DNA of 64,000 bases, taken from NCBI GenBank assembly GCA_012862575.1, contig BLSF01000050.1:62001-126000 (forward strand), written 5' to 3'. Numbering within the stretch: the first letter of the stretch is position 1; the number at the start of each line of letters is the position of its first letter. The position numbers were made by a program, and so were the translations under genes. The notes beneath the pieces are model-generated. The model was not told where the DNA came from, made no database searches, and worked only from the letters and a program-made list of their open reading frames with translations. Below are positions 10,771 through 21,493 of the stretch, in pieces. This stretch comes from Parietichytrium sp. I65-24A. Taxonomy: Eukaryota > Sar > Bigyra > Thraustochytrida > Thraustochytriidae.

Positions 10771-11940
10771 ATGGGTTGTGGGAGCCTTGCTCCGCTGGAG
10801 AATCCATGCGCCTTCGGCATCTGCCAAAACGACACTTGCGTTTGCTATGATGGATGGTCTACCGGCGGGGAGCTTGACTTTTTCGCAGGCGACGCGCAGC
10901 AAGAAGTATGCGGGAATCACCACGCTGCATTGCGCGGGTTTTGGATGTTTTTCTTGATGTTCACCAGCGCCAATCTGATCTTCTTTCTATTTGTCACATT
11001 CGCACGTCTAAGGGCACAATCTCGAAAGGGTAAAGGCAGGCCGGCCCCCTCGCCAAAAATTTTATTGCGATTGTCGCCGACGCTTTTGGCAATGACTGGA
11101 ATGGTTCTTTGTGGCCTTGTACGTATACAGGACGAAGAAGGCAAGAGCGACTTTGGCCTTGCGCGTGATCCAGTGTACTCGGTCTTTCTCTCACTCTCCG
11201 CTCTCGGGACACACCTGTCGAGTACTGTACTTCTTCGAAAATATTTGAGGTTTTTGGAGCTGCAAACCAAAACTATACCCAAAGGAACGAAAGGCCTTCA
11301 TGAGAAGTACTCCCGTTTGTCCATGTCAAGCTCAGCAATCCGAAGGAGTCTGCTCTACTTCGAGGCCTTCATAATAGTCGTCAACATCGGCCCGATTTCC
11401 CTCTATTTTTTGACACCCGAAACCGAGGTGGCCGGTATTCGCATAAATCTTGGCTTTGAGGCGTTGGTGAGCATCGTGTTCAGCACCACAGCCCTCAAAT
11501 TCTACAAGCCGACGATAGATAGTCTCCGAGCAATTGCTGATATGAGCTTTGAGTTGGACGCAAAGTCTCGCTCGAGTATTAGGAGCGCGTTAAAGTCAAA
11601 TGTGGCCTTGCGGCACATCCTCGTGTACGGAAACTTGTATCTTGGATTTGTTGATTTATGCGGAGCGATTTTTCCGTTGGGGTATAATTTCACCAAATTT
11701 GGCATCCCGGCTCGTATGCTCTTTGCGCAGGTGTTCTTCTTTTCCACGAGCTTGTCATACTTGCTTTCGGTGAATAGACGAAGGCAGCGGAGGCCTAGCC
11801 GTAAGAGTGACATGAGGAGAAGAACATTTGAGATCCACAGCCCATCTCGACAGTTCACTCTCGTAACCTCGTCGCGTTTGTCCAACTTGGCCCCGTCCTC
11901 AGTGGCCCCCTCTCCAGAGCTCTCCGAGTTGTACACGTGA
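10771..11940 (+). CDS. EGF-like seven-transmembrane protein, unknown function
   Basis: 389 residues from ATG 10771. The N-terminus has an EGF-like cysteine pattern (C13-x4-C18-x4-C23-x-C25, reading NPCAFGICQNDTCVCYDGW). It is followed by about seven hydrophobic spans, at roughly 54-78, 97-118, 134-156, 193-214, 224-245, 281-304 and 313-334, and a basic, Ser-rich tail. The topology is receptor-like: EGF outside, tail inside. I recognise no GPCR family motif, so ligand and coupling are unknown. No signal peptide precedes the EGF motif from this ATG. The frame is open upstream to 10672 without another ATG, so the true start may lie in an unseen upstream exon or the first span may act as signal anchor. 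C-terminal tail motifs such as RRRRTFEIHSPSR could be phosphorylated (inference). Confidence 0.75.
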   Translation: MGCGSLAPLENPCAFGICQNDTCVCYDGWSTGGELDFFAGDAQQEVCGNHHAALRGFWMFFLMFTSANLIFFLFVTFARLRAQSRKGKGRPAPSPKILLRLSPTLLAMTGMVLCGLVRIQDEEGKSDFGLARDPVYSVFLSLSALGTHLSSTVLLRKYLRFLELQTKTIPKGTKGLHEKYSRLSMSSSAIRRSLLYFEAFIIVVNIGPISLYFLTPETEVAGIRINLGFEALVSIVFSTTALKFYKPTIDSLRAIADMSFELDAKSRSSIRSALKSNVALRHILVYGNLYLGFVDLCGAIFPLGYNFTKFGIPARMLFAQVFFFSTSLSYLLSVNRRRQRRPSRKSDMRRRTFEIHSPSRQFTLVTSSRLSNLAPSSVAPSPELSELYT

Positions 11941-13480
11941 GACAAAACTTCCCCTCATTGGACGCCCGGTATCCGAACCATCTATTAAATCGACTCGAGA
12001 AGCGTGTCATCATGCCTGTCGTTCTCAGATCAGCTTTCATAGCATTTCTCTGAGTATATTCGATCTACCAAAGTTGAACGATTGATCTCTGACTTCTTCT
12101 TTTTCAGGCTCAGGCTATCCAGTCCCTCAAGATTTCTACAATTATCCGCCGTCAAAAGAAAGAGCGCGATTTTGAAGCTCTACAGTACGTTCAAGCCCCG
12201 AAGACTTCAGAATAATTCTCCTGCACCTGCAACTGTTCTACTTGCATTAGCACTTTATGGCAAAGTACTTCAGTTCGCTCTAACATATATTTCGTTCATA
12301 AGGTAAATCAGAGCAGCAGACGGGCAGACGAAGATTCGCGCATCACTCCACGCTCTTCGATTCCTCAGGTTGTATCGCAGCTTTTCGGGTTCCGGTGGTT
12401 AAACTAAGCCTTCAAATCACTCATTCAAAACAGTAGAATTGTTTACGACAAAGACCAAGTTTTAGTTTAAACGTTCCTAGAGGTTCACATTGTTCCGAGA
12501 AAGAACGATTCACGAAACCCTCAAAATGAACACATAGCCGATTGCTAAAAGTGCTCTTTAGAATGTAAGAACAAGTATCACATGTGAAACTGCTGTTTCA
12601 ATGTTCTTGAGCTCATTGCATGCTCATGCGTTTTACAGTCTATACTCTCGCTTGGCCTGCGCACACTTTCGCAATCAATGAGTCCAACGAACAGGGAAGC
12701 AAGCGTCCGTCACCAGCCCCCATTTCTCCGATGAAGGGGAGGAATCTGTGCTTGATCTTCCAAGGCAGTCTATGCGAGCTCCATGTCGATCTCCGTATCG
12801 GCGGCGTTCGCGTTCGCTGTTTCAGAGTATCTCGGAGTTCTCAGAGGCTCAATCGTGGCGTGTCATGGCGTGTCTGATGTGTTGGATAGGTGCGCACTGG
12901 CAGCTTCGATGGTGGCGCCGCTCGTCGGGGAACATGGAACGCTGTGAGCTGGGAAGCTGGTGAGAAGGAACATGGAACATTGCAAAATGCACACTGTGCA
13001 GTGAACCTCCTTAATCGAGGTCAGTACCACGCTCACAGCTGCTAGCAGCACCCGTTCACGCCGCCAAGTCCGAGTCTGCAACCAGTGATTGATGGCGGAG
13101 ATTCCTTTCGCGCGACCTGTTTGTCTTGCGCGGTTGACCAGCCCAACTTGCCAACTTCAAGTTTTTGATTAATCAATCGACTTGTTCAACAATGAACATC
13201 GAGAAAAGGTTTGTAAGTTCGACGTCACCGTTTGTTTCCCATTTCCAAACGTAAAACGCAGTACAAATGCCCATCAAATAAGTTCAGGCCTTCTACAGGC
13301 TAGCTACCTGCTACCGGTAATTTAGCCCTTACTACTGTCGGAGAAATTTTTACGGACCCAAGCGCAGGGAGACTACCGTGGCACTACCTCAAACAGTAAG
13401 TGCAAATTGGCTGAGAGTGTGGCTGGCTAGCACTGCCTACCAGCGAGAGTACCGGTGAGGAAAGGAAAATGGAAAGTTGG

Positions 13481-13516
13481 AACGATGCTAACGATGCTAA
13501 CGATGCTAACGATGCT
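13481..13516. repeat. tandem repeat, unit AACGATGCT (9 bp), 4 copies
   Basis: Four consecutive copies about 160 to 195 bases upstream of the SDR start codon. Confidence 0.95.
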
Positions 13517-13555
13517 GACAAACTTTGAATTGGATTGGCCACAGTGGCAAGTCCC

Positions 13556-13595
13556 AAAAGGCGAAAAGGCGAAAAGGCGAAAAGGCGAAAAGGCG
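13556..13595. repeat. tandem repeat, unit GCGAAAAG (8 bp), about 4.6 copies
   Basis: Consecutive GCGAAAAG units about 80 to 120 bases upstream of the SDR start codon, a likely promoter/5' UTR position. Confidence 0.93.
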
Positions 13596-13676
13596 GTGGC
13601 GCAAGCAGAGCAGACACCAAACTGAAAATCGATTTCCTCCAAGTTTCGAGAGGTGACGAGGTGCAAAACTGCAAAC

Positions 13677-14750
13677 ATGTCGGGGTGGGGAGATGAAAAG
13701 TTCACGACCAAGACGACTGCCATGAGCGCCATGCTCATGTGCGCGGACAAGAAGGGCGGCAAGTTCGATGACAAGGTGTGCCTCGTGACCGGCGCGAACT
13801 CGGGCATCGGGCGAGAGGCCGCAGTCGCCTTTGCCTCGGGCGGCGCAAAGGTGATCGTGATCTGCCGCAGCTTGGACAAAGCTGAGCGTGCAGCTGACGA
13901 GATTGCTATGAGGTCTGGCGCAGACCGGGCGAATCTTATCCCAGAAGTGATCGACTGCTCGTCTTTGAGAAGCGTCAAGAGCTTCTGCGACAGATTCAAC
14001 GCAGGAGAGATTCTTGCTAACAAACAGCTCAATGTTCTTGTGAACAATGCTGGTATTATGCAGCTCCCAAAGTACACGGAGTCTGCGGACGGCTACGAAA
14101 TGCAGTTTGCCGTCAACTATTTAAGCGGGTACCTTTTGGCAGACTTGCTTATGCCGGCGCTCAAGGCGAGTGCAACCCGTAGCGAGCCTTCTCGGGTCGT
14201 GAATGTCTCTTCGAAGGCACACACCATCCTCAAGCTCAAGCGATTAGACGCCCCCAATCTGCCCATCAAGAAATCTCAGTATGCATCCTTTCAGGAGTAC
14301 GCTATGAGCAAATTTTTTCAAATTCTGCACGCTCAGCAGCTTAATGCACTTCACGCAAAGGACGAGGAGCACCCCGTGCTTGCCTTCGCCTTGCACCCAG
14401 GAGTCATTCAGACTGGACTGAAGAGGAATGCAAGCACCTGCTCCCTCACGTGGTTCCTCTACGCCATGCCGAAGCTCGCTCTTGCTGCGGGGTTTCACAA
14501 GACTATGGAGGCCGGCGGTGCGCCAACAGTCCGTTGTGCGCTTGACCCGGACTTGAACAGGATGGAGTCTACCACCGACATCTATTTTGACGACGATTGC
14601 AACCCTGGTAAGATGCACATGCCAAGCAACCCAGACAGGATTGGCAAGGAATTGATGGCCCGATCCCGCGAGCTGGTGGAGTCAGCTCTTACATCTGCCC
14701 CTTCGCAGACAAAACAGAATCAACTTGCTGTGGAGCCCTCATCCGAGTAG
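13677..14750 (+). CDS. short-chain dehydrogenase/reductase, retinol dehydrogenase/WWOX-like
   Basis: 357 residues from ATG 13677; an in-frame ATG at 13653 is possible but its context is poor. Classical SDR features are present: cofactor motif TGANSGIG (38-45), NNAG (from about 123), the VVNVSS strand, and catalytic Tyr208-x3-Lys212 (YAMSK). The R after VIVICR, replacing an acidic residue, is typical of NADP(H) use. The PGVIQTGL segment after the active site resembles retinol dehydrogenases RDH11-14, WWOX and protochlorophyllide-reductase-like SDRs. It probably oxidises or reduces a lipid-like alcohol/ketone; the substrate is not inferable. The N-terminal 30 residues lack a clear membrane anchor. 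Intronless. Confidence 0.88.
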   Translation: MSGWGDEKFTTKTTAMSAMLMCADKKGGKFDDKVCLVTGANSGIGREAAVAFASGGAKVIVICRSLDKAERAADEIAMRSGADRANLIPEVIDCSSLRSVKSFCDRFNAGEILANKQLNVLVNNAGIMQLPKYTESADGYEMQFAVNYLSGYLLADLLMPALKASATRSEPSRVVNVSSKAHTILKLKRLDAPNLPIKKSQYASFQEYAMSKFFQILHAQQLNALHAKDEEHPVLAFALHPGVIQTGLKRNASTCSLTWFLYAMPKLALAAGFHKTMEAGGAPTVRCALDPDLNRMESTTDIYFDDDCNPGKMHMPSNPDRIGKELMARSRELVESALTSAPSQTKQNQLAVEPSSE

Positions 14751-15378
14751 CTTCGGTTTCCGCCATCTTGAACTCTGAACATAGCATTTGTTGTTATTGT
14801 TGTTGTTATCCGCCCTCGCCCCCATTTGTTAACAGAAACAGAAAACAAAAGATTTAACTTCTCCTTTCCGTGTCATGCCTTTCTCATTTAGAAGCAAATT
14901 CAGGAGCCCGTGGATCACCGCGGCGAAGCGACAGTTCGCATCATCGGTGGACTCGCTGGACTCTCTGGGCTCGGATCGTCCCGCCTTTTAATAGGGTCAG
15001 TTTCCGCTATCATTCGCAGCCTCGTCGCTCTCGTCGCGCTCCACTTGAATCAAAAAAGAAGCATTGAAGTCGGCTCTGGGTCCTGCCTATTTGCCTATTT
15101 GCCTACCTGCCCACCCCACCTTCCGATAGGGTTTGTTTACGCTCTCACTTCGTGGCTTCACTTTTGCTACCTGCCTACCTCCATAATATCCAGAACTCAT
15201 TTTTCTCACATGAAGCCTCCACCAATAGCGGTCTGCCCACCTTTAACATCAAGTTCAGTCTCCGAAACCCATTCTAGCCTTTCTGTTTCCCACCTGCTTC
15301 ATCACTCATCACTCATCTATCTTCACTCAATTTCACTCCCCTCTAAAAAGAAAGCAAACAACAAGCAAACATCATCAT

Positions 15379-15409
<31 letters not shown>

Positions 15410-15615
15410 CACAACAACAAAAATCAACAATTAACAACAACAACAACAATCAATAACAACAAGAACAAGAACAAGAACAAGAACAAGAACAACAACAAGC
15501 AAACAAGAACAAGAACAAGAACAAGAACAAGAAAAAGAAAAAGAAGGTACGCAATCAGTCCGCGAGTACCCCGCAGTTCCTTCCCCACAGGTGTCCCGCA
15601 CGAACCCTCACAAGA
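14751..15615. other. intergenic region with long CAA/AACAAG microsatellite
   Basis: Region between the SDR stop and the CX9C gene. The final quarter is A/C-rich low complexity (15371-15546); before it no gene is seen. Confidence 0.6.
15371..15546. repeat. microsatellite (CAA)n passing into (AACAAG)n
   Basis: Almost uninterrupted CAA and AACAAG units on the plus strand ending about 70 bases before the ATG at 15616. It could form an unstructured CAA-rich 5' leader if transcribed. Confidence 0.95.
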
Positions 15616-16071
15616 ATGAGCTGCCCTGTGATCCACTCCCCGCAGCAGGACCGCGGCGCCTCCTGCCCGTTCCCGCGCGATCCGTCTCTGGCGGCGAGCA
15701 CACGCTGCCTCCTGGGACGGCTCTCTGCGATTCACAACGCGCACGCCGGGGTGGGACAGGTGGGACAGACGGGACAGGTGGGACAGACGGGACAGACGGG
15801 GTGCGCGGGGCTGTCGTCGGCGCTGAGTTCGTGCCAGGGGTCGGTGATGCGCGGTGAAGCAAAGTCGTGTGGGGACGAGGCCACGGCGTACCTGGCGTGC
15901 GCGAGGGCGGTGGCGCGGGAGGAGAAGGAGTGCGCGCACTGCTGGGGGTCCGCGGAGGGGAGGATGGACGTGGAAAAGAGGCTCGCGCAGTGCGCGGACA
16001 GAGGAGACCCGGCGCAGTGCGTGGCCAATCTGAGGGAGTATGTGGAGTGCGCAGAAAAGTTGCAGGCGTGA
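15616..16071 (+). CDS. small protein with three CX9C motifs, probable mitochondrial intermembrane-space (CHCH-like) protein
   Basis: 151 residues. Cysteine pairs spaced exactly CX9C occur at C63/C73, C85/C95 and C135/C145, with additional C106-x2-C109 and C126. Twin CX9C pairs form helical hairpins (CHCH folds) in proteins imported by the Mia40/Erv1 relay, so an intermembrane-space respiratory-chain or assembly role is likely. The first hairpin opens CAGL-x3-L-x2-C, faintly like COA5/Pet191, but the rest does not match, so no ortholog is named. Residues 47-62 (GQVGQTGQ type) come from a 9-bp DNA minisatellite, and the region before it has no presequence character; the N-terminus may be longer or shorter than given. 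Intronless. Confidence 0.7.
   Translation: MSCPVIHSPQQDRGASCPFPRDPSLAASTRCLLGRLSAIHNAHAGVGQVGQTGQVGQTGQTGCAGLSSALSSCQGSVMRGEAKSCGDEATAYLACARAVAREEKECAHCWGSAEGRMDVEKRLAQCADRGDPAQCVANLREYVECAEKLQA
15751..15806. repeat. coding minisatellite, 9-bp units GGGACAGGT/GGGACAGAC
   Basis: About six 9-bp units within the CX9C gene, in frame, giving alternating Gly-Gln-Val and Gly-Gln-Thr triplets just before the first CX9C motif. Length variation here would not shift the frame. Confidence 0.9.
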
Positions 16072-16810
16072 TGGTGACAGTCAAGAGAGTCAAGAGGGCA
16101 AGGGCACGGGGAGCAGAGTCTGTTTCTTTGTTTCTTTGTTTGTTTGGTCGGTTGGTTGGTTGCACGCTGGCGGCAACGTCGCGGGTGGTAAGAGATATTG
16201 TATCAGAATCTGTGAGGTTTCAACAACGCTGCAATGGTGTATGGGAAAAACTCTTTCGGAATTTGCAAAGTTGCATCGGGAGATATCGGAAGATATGTCG
16301 AAGGCGCTGTTGGTTGCTGTTGGTGCTGTTGGTGCCAACAGTGATTGTAAGGGAAGGAGAAAGGTTCCGCAGTTATGAGAGGTAAATCACGCGCCGGGTG
16401 AAAAGCGGGTGCCAGGTGTTGGTATGTTAAATGAAACCCCCGCCTTCTAAGAATATATATTGTGATCACTTTCTTTCTCTTGAGTTGAGCGATAAGATAA
16501 GATGAGTGTAAAATGACAAAAGCAGAAACAAGATTGGGGGATTTTAAAACAGATAAAAAAGCAAATCATGTGCAGTTTATGTCGACACCCTCAGGTGTCC
16601 CTCCTGGTACGCGTGTACAGAGAGTTCCGCTCATAACCTGGCGGAGAGATGTGAACATAGAGGTGGTTGGTTGATACACATCCGAGAGACTCAGCAAATG
16701 CAGAGTGGCTCGGATTGAGCATTTTGGAGTGCATACACCCAAGAAAGTAAACGAAGATCGACGAGGGTAGCTTATTGACACGCTGAGCACCTGCGGCTGA
16801 CTGTCATGCC
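16072..16810. other. convergent 3' region
   Basis: Lies between the stop codons of the CX9C gene (plus) and the PAN protease (minus). Repeated TTTCTTTG and GGTTGGTT tracts occur around 16120-16160. No gene seen. Confidence 0.55.
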
Positions 16811-18214
16811 TCAAAGGTCCTCCACATTCCACACAGTCCATGAAGTTCTGCTCTTGACCAAACACTTGTTGGAACTCAGGTAGCAGTAGCCATTGACGGC
16901 ATCCAAGTTGAAGGACTTGCAACCCTCCTTGAAGCACTCACGGGCGCAATCATTGGCATTCTCAATTTGAAGCTTGATGAAGTTACCCTTTGTGGCCCTC
17001 TGCCTGCACACGCGGCTCTCCTTTTTGACTGCCTCAAGCATGTCATCAAGGACGTACATAACGTGCGAGCTTGAGGAGCGCTGCGTACATTCCGAGTAAA
17101 GAGCGCATGATCCAGAACTTTCGATGAAGGTGAAGAGTTTGCAATCAGCATTAAGGAAGCATGCCTTGCTACACTCCGAAACAGTCTCGACGGTGAGAGA
17201 CTCCAGAGTGCTACCCTTGCAACGAATTCCAACGTTTGCCACGGACTGGAATGCAGTTGTTGGCGAAGGGGTTGGGGACACAGTTGGCATCTTTGTTGGG
17301 CTCACTGTTGGCAACTCGGTTGGGGCCTTGGTTGGAAAGCTTGTGGGCTCCTTCGTTGGGTTCTTTGTTGGCGCCTCCGTGGCGCTCGAGCTCGAATCAA
17401 TCACGACACCCTCAGATATTTTCAGGTTGGATTCTCCCACGTAAGCTGCGATCTTGCCAATAAAGCTTGACATGCGAACGTAGAGAACTGGGGTACCGTC
17501 ACATCCATATGTTCCGCGGGAGACAATACCAAGCTGGACATAGCCAGTCGTAGTCTCCATCAGAAGCGGGCCGCCGCTATCTCCGGTGCACGGGCTTTCA
17601 CCGTCCGTACCAAGAACACAAATGTGTGCATCGGTAACATCGCTGATGTACTTTTGGCACTCCTCGGTGCTGAGAACCTGCACCGTCGCTTGTCTCAGGG
17701 CTTTGTCCGAAGAGTACACGTCACCCTCGATCTTTCCAAAGCCGAGAGTGACCGCCGAGAAGCCTGGCTCCGCAGCGAGTGACTCGTCGGCGTTCAAACT
17801 AACAACAGGCAAGTCGATTGGAGATGCCAATTTAATAAGAGCAACGTCAGTGTACAGTGCATTTCTGCTCGCGGGATGGATCACGTCCTTGACAGCAACA
17901 TAGTGATCCGCTCCTGATGGATTACGAACATAAGCTCCAAACCCGACTTGAGTGATCTGAGTCATGCAGTGCCCTGCGGTGATAGCCCAGCTCGGGTGGA
18001 TCAGAGTTGCAGCGCAAGCAAAGTATTTGTTCCCGTTGAGCTCAAGATACAGTGACAGAATGAATGGGTATGGGTCTTTGCTGGCGTCCACGACTGTGCC
18101 TTTGTAGATCAACTCGCGGCCATCTGCGTGTGGGGACACCAGCTGAGGCGCCTCCCGCGCTCCGCATGTACATGCTAAGAGCGCCAAACTAACAATTGTG
18201 GATAACCTAAACAT
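16811..18214 (-). CDS. secreted S1 serine protease with Pro-Thr linker and two PAN/Apple-like modules
   Basis: 467 residues from ATG 18214 (MFRLSTIVSLALLACTCG), chosen because it opens with a clean signal peptide; an in-frame ATG at 18331 would bury it. Catalytic residues are His82 (TAGHC), Asp123 (TDVALIKL) and Ser213 (CTGDSGGP). The residue six before the serine is Ser207, not Asp, which predicts chymotrypsin/elastase-like rather than trypsin-like specificity. The usual IVGG start is replaced by LIYKGTVVD, so activation may differ. Residues about 281-320 form a Pro-Thr-rich spacer with x-PT-x repeats. Two cysteine-rich PAN/Apple-like modules follow (ECSKACFLNADCKLFTF and DCARECFKEGCKSFNL), probably binding carbohydrate or protein. 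No membrane anchor, so likely secreted. Confidence 0.92.
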   Translation of the reverse strand: MFRLSTIVSLALLACTCGAREAPQLVSPHADGRELIYKGTVVDASKDPYPFILSLYLELNGNKYFACAATLIHPSWAITAGHCMTQITQVGFGAYVRNPSGADHYVAVKDVIHPASRNALYTDVALIKLASPIDLPVVSLNADESLAAEPGFSAVTLGFGKIEGDVYSSDKALRQATVQVLSTEECQKYISDVTDAHICVLGTDGESPCTGDSGGPLLMETTTGYVQLGIVSRGTYGCDGTPVLYVRMSSFIGKIAAYVGESNLKISEGVVIDSSSSATEAPTKNPTKEPTSFPTKAPTELPTVSPTKMPTVSPTPSPTTAFQSVANVGIRCKGSTLESLTVETVSECSKACFLNADCKLFTFIESSGSCALYSECTQRSSSSHVMYVLDDMLEAVKKESRVCRQRATKGNFIKLQIENANDCARECFKEGCKSFNLDAVNGYCYLSSNKCLVKSRTSWTVWNVEDL

Positions 18215-21200
18215 CTTGTGATATTGTGAAGACCTTGCGAATGCAGGTGAAGGTGGATTGGCCGAGTTTGGGTTTTGGTTGCCGGAAAATTGTACTGTGC
18301 GAAGCCTGGCCCAACTTGGGAGTACCAGCAATGATGTGCACTCTAGAGTTTCCCAAGAGCGGATGGTGTACTGCTGGCTGGATCTTTGCCGAGCAGAACA
18401 GGGCCACCTAAATGCGTCGCTTAATAAATACTCTCTGACGGTGCTGGCTTGTTTGAGCTTAGTAGGTGTGAGATGACGTGAGCTGGTGTGACAAAATGGC
18501 CATCCTAGGTTTTCCCAACCATTCTAGCGTCTCCAACTCCATACCCTCACCAGTAGAACATCGTTGGGGACTGGCTAAAATCAGGTCGAACTCAAGCACT
18601 TTTAAAATCCTGTTCTGTTTCTGCCATTCAACACAACATCCTTGTGTGAACACTTTCATGAACAAGAAGTGGAGGGAGGGGACAGACTGACAGTGAATTT
18701 GGTGAGCATAGTACTGGTATTGAGTACCAAATTTACTGCGCACGAGGCAGTTTCGCTTCGCTCATCGCCAACTGAAAACAACCAATCTTGTACGTGGATA
18801 TAGGCTGTAGTGCTACACCATTTGAAAAAAGGACATCAGATTTCAAGATTTCGAGTCACCTCAAGAACCCAAAACTCCTTCATACGCGCTTCACTACATA
18901 CTATAAGGTGCTGTACCCGGCAGTGCCGCTGCCGCAGCAGTTTTGGTAACGGAACGAACACTTTCTCACCGTGTGTATCCACTGACTGACGTAGCGGTGC
19001 CAGTACTAGTAAATGGCGATTTTGTATGGGCGGCACAAAAATCTCTGCACAGCAATGAGTGGTCAGTGGCCTAGTGCCGCACTTAACGATGCATTATACC
19101 GTGAACAGATGAGTCAGATTCCAAGTCGAAAACGCTCAAGAGGTGCATTTCTTCACTTTTTGCATCGTTGGTTGACTGAATATTGATCTGGTCACTTCGC
19201 CGCGATCCGATAGAATTAGGACTATCGCTCCATACTGTGTTTACACTTGGCTGAATTCCACCGTTCCTGCTCTTTCGAATACGAAACGACAATCCGAGTC
19301 ACGATTCACACGGTTTCTGTCAAAAGCACAAGGGTTTGACTCAGAATCGAGGTGGTGTCGCACATCTTTGGCACGAGTCACGACTTCTCAATGAAAGACT
19401 CTTCTGATTGCAGTCATGACGAAGGAAATCCATGGCGTTGTGGGCCTTTCGAACGATTGATGAACTGTGTCGCATCGTCACTTCTACCTGAATTTGAGCT
19501 GACTGGCAAAACCAGAAAACGGCACAGGAAGAATGCAGTGTTTTTGTCACGCAGATTTTTCTTCTTTCGCCGCTAAAGCTTGGTGGAGCGAAACGAGGTC
19601 AGAAGGTTACGAGTGAGAGCGGAACAGACCCTTTGGAATCTTTGGAAGGCCAAGTTGATGGATCGATTGAGACCAGCTGATGTGTGAGGTGGCGGACTGC
19701 ATTCGAGCCCTGCAAAATTACTAGGAAACGTTTGCAGCCGGTCTTCTTGCTATAGCAAAAAAATTATTGACTGTGTTCTGTTTCCTCTTGCCAACAGTGT
19801 ATCATCACCAAAGCCGTCTTTGGGTCGGCCGCATATCCGCTCAAGCAAGGCTACAAATAATGATACAAAATTCTGCAAGCACTCCACCTCAATCAACAAA
19901 GGGTGCACATCCATCCTTTCAGGCCTCCACATTGGATATCCTCCCGAGTCTCCCGAGTCCCAGTCTCATTGACTCGTGAGCTCTCGACTAAAACCATGAA
20001 AACGTCTAAATCAGATTTCTCAAACGAATAGCTTTAACCATAAGTGACGCTTATGTGACCCTTTTGGTCCCTTCGCTAATGTCTGGCGATAGCAACAGAG
20101 TTCATAGCGACAAAGGAAGGACCTAGGAGTATCAAACTATGCCACGTGTGAGTAGCTAATCGACGTGAATCAGTGGTTGTGTCGACTTTTGAGCTGGCTC
20201 GATGGCCGCAATCTTGACATCAGAGTCTCGGATTTCGACGGTGGAGAAGCTCTTGGCAAGTACCACCTTTGAATTAACATTCGAGTAGACTGGTCTGGTG
20301 CTTCATGGAATACATAAATTGGTTCAAACTGCGGCCTGAGCCCTCTTCACGGTGATGGCGCTGGTGCTTTAGTCGTGTAGAACGACACCGTGACTCACAA
20401 GCAAAAGAATAGGCACACACTGCTAACACCGATCGTCGTGAGTCGTGACTTTCTTTACTGGGAGTAATTGCACCCTTTTCGAAGTGCTCTCATTTTGAAT
20501 TACCGGTACTCAGTACCGCCACAATCGCTGCTGCCTTTTAGACACACGTGCGAAACAGGGAGTGGTCAGAGCGGCCTTTCTTTGATGCGGCGCATTCCAT
20601 TTGGTCTTGCAGTGGGAAAATTTCTGAATTCTGCATATAGTATCGTACTGCACAACGCAAGTCGAGATTCGTATTTCCGAGGTGGCGAATGAAATGCAGG
20701 CAGAGGACATTCGCCATAGTCTCACTGCACTAAAGCTGCTCACTCCACTAGTAAACATGACGCACAAGGGCCAAAAAGATGTACTTTACTAAAATGTTTC
20801 TGAGATTTCGCATCCTCGTTCATGGATTTCGGGTTCATGAACTTGATTCACGAATAAAGGAAGCGCTTCCCAGATATTACACTGAGAGCCTATGGTGTTA
20901 CTCGAGTACCATCAACATTCTCGTGTTATCCGAGTTGGCAGCTGGTCTCATTTGTCTCATTGGGGTTTGGTGGTACCGATACGTCACTCTAATCATGAAC
21001 GAACCGAGAGTGCATACGTGGCAACTACATGGAGCTGCAGCCGCTATACTTTCTCTTTCCCGTTCGAATTCTATTCTTCCGTGAGCGCGTACCTTTGCGT
21101 CACTTTGAGTGGCAGTTCCAGTCGGAATCGTGGCGCACAATGCATGCACCCCATTGTTTGCCTTTTTCTTTCAGCGTCAATTGACTGTGTGAGAAACCTC

Positions 21201-21493
21201 AAAATCTGAATTCTGAGCAACTGTTCAAACCGCAGTTGTATTTCTTGAGATTACAGCCTCTTCAGCTAAAAGCGGAACAGAAGCTTATTAAAATAATTGA
21301 AACGAAACAAGTAGAATGTGTGACAAGAATTTGAAGCACGTGCGATATCTTCCATCATATGCACTGGGAAACCTTTATCTCACATAGTTGCAAAGTATGT
21401 TTTGTTCTTATTTTGAGAAAGCTGTAGATATTAAATGCGCATCAATCAAGAAAACTTCCCTGGTTGACTGAGGCATAAGCTAGATTGTTTGTT
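18215..21493. other. long intergenic region without supported gene
   Basis: 3.3 kb of moderately A/T-rich sequence. I scanned for coding continuity, LRR-like exons and tRNA boxes and found none. GTAC-cored motifs occur at 18710-18728 and 20501-20518. Short open frames show no domain or codon bias. Confidence 0.5.

Larger units (their letters stand above)
11941..13676. other. intergenic region with two short tandem repeats
   Basis: 1.7 kb without a supported gene. A 9-bp repeat (13481-13516) and an 8-bp repeat (13556-13595) lie 80 to 200 bases before the SDR start. TACCGGTA-type motifs occur at about 13310 and 13449. Short frames elsewhere show no coding signs. Confidence 0.5.
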
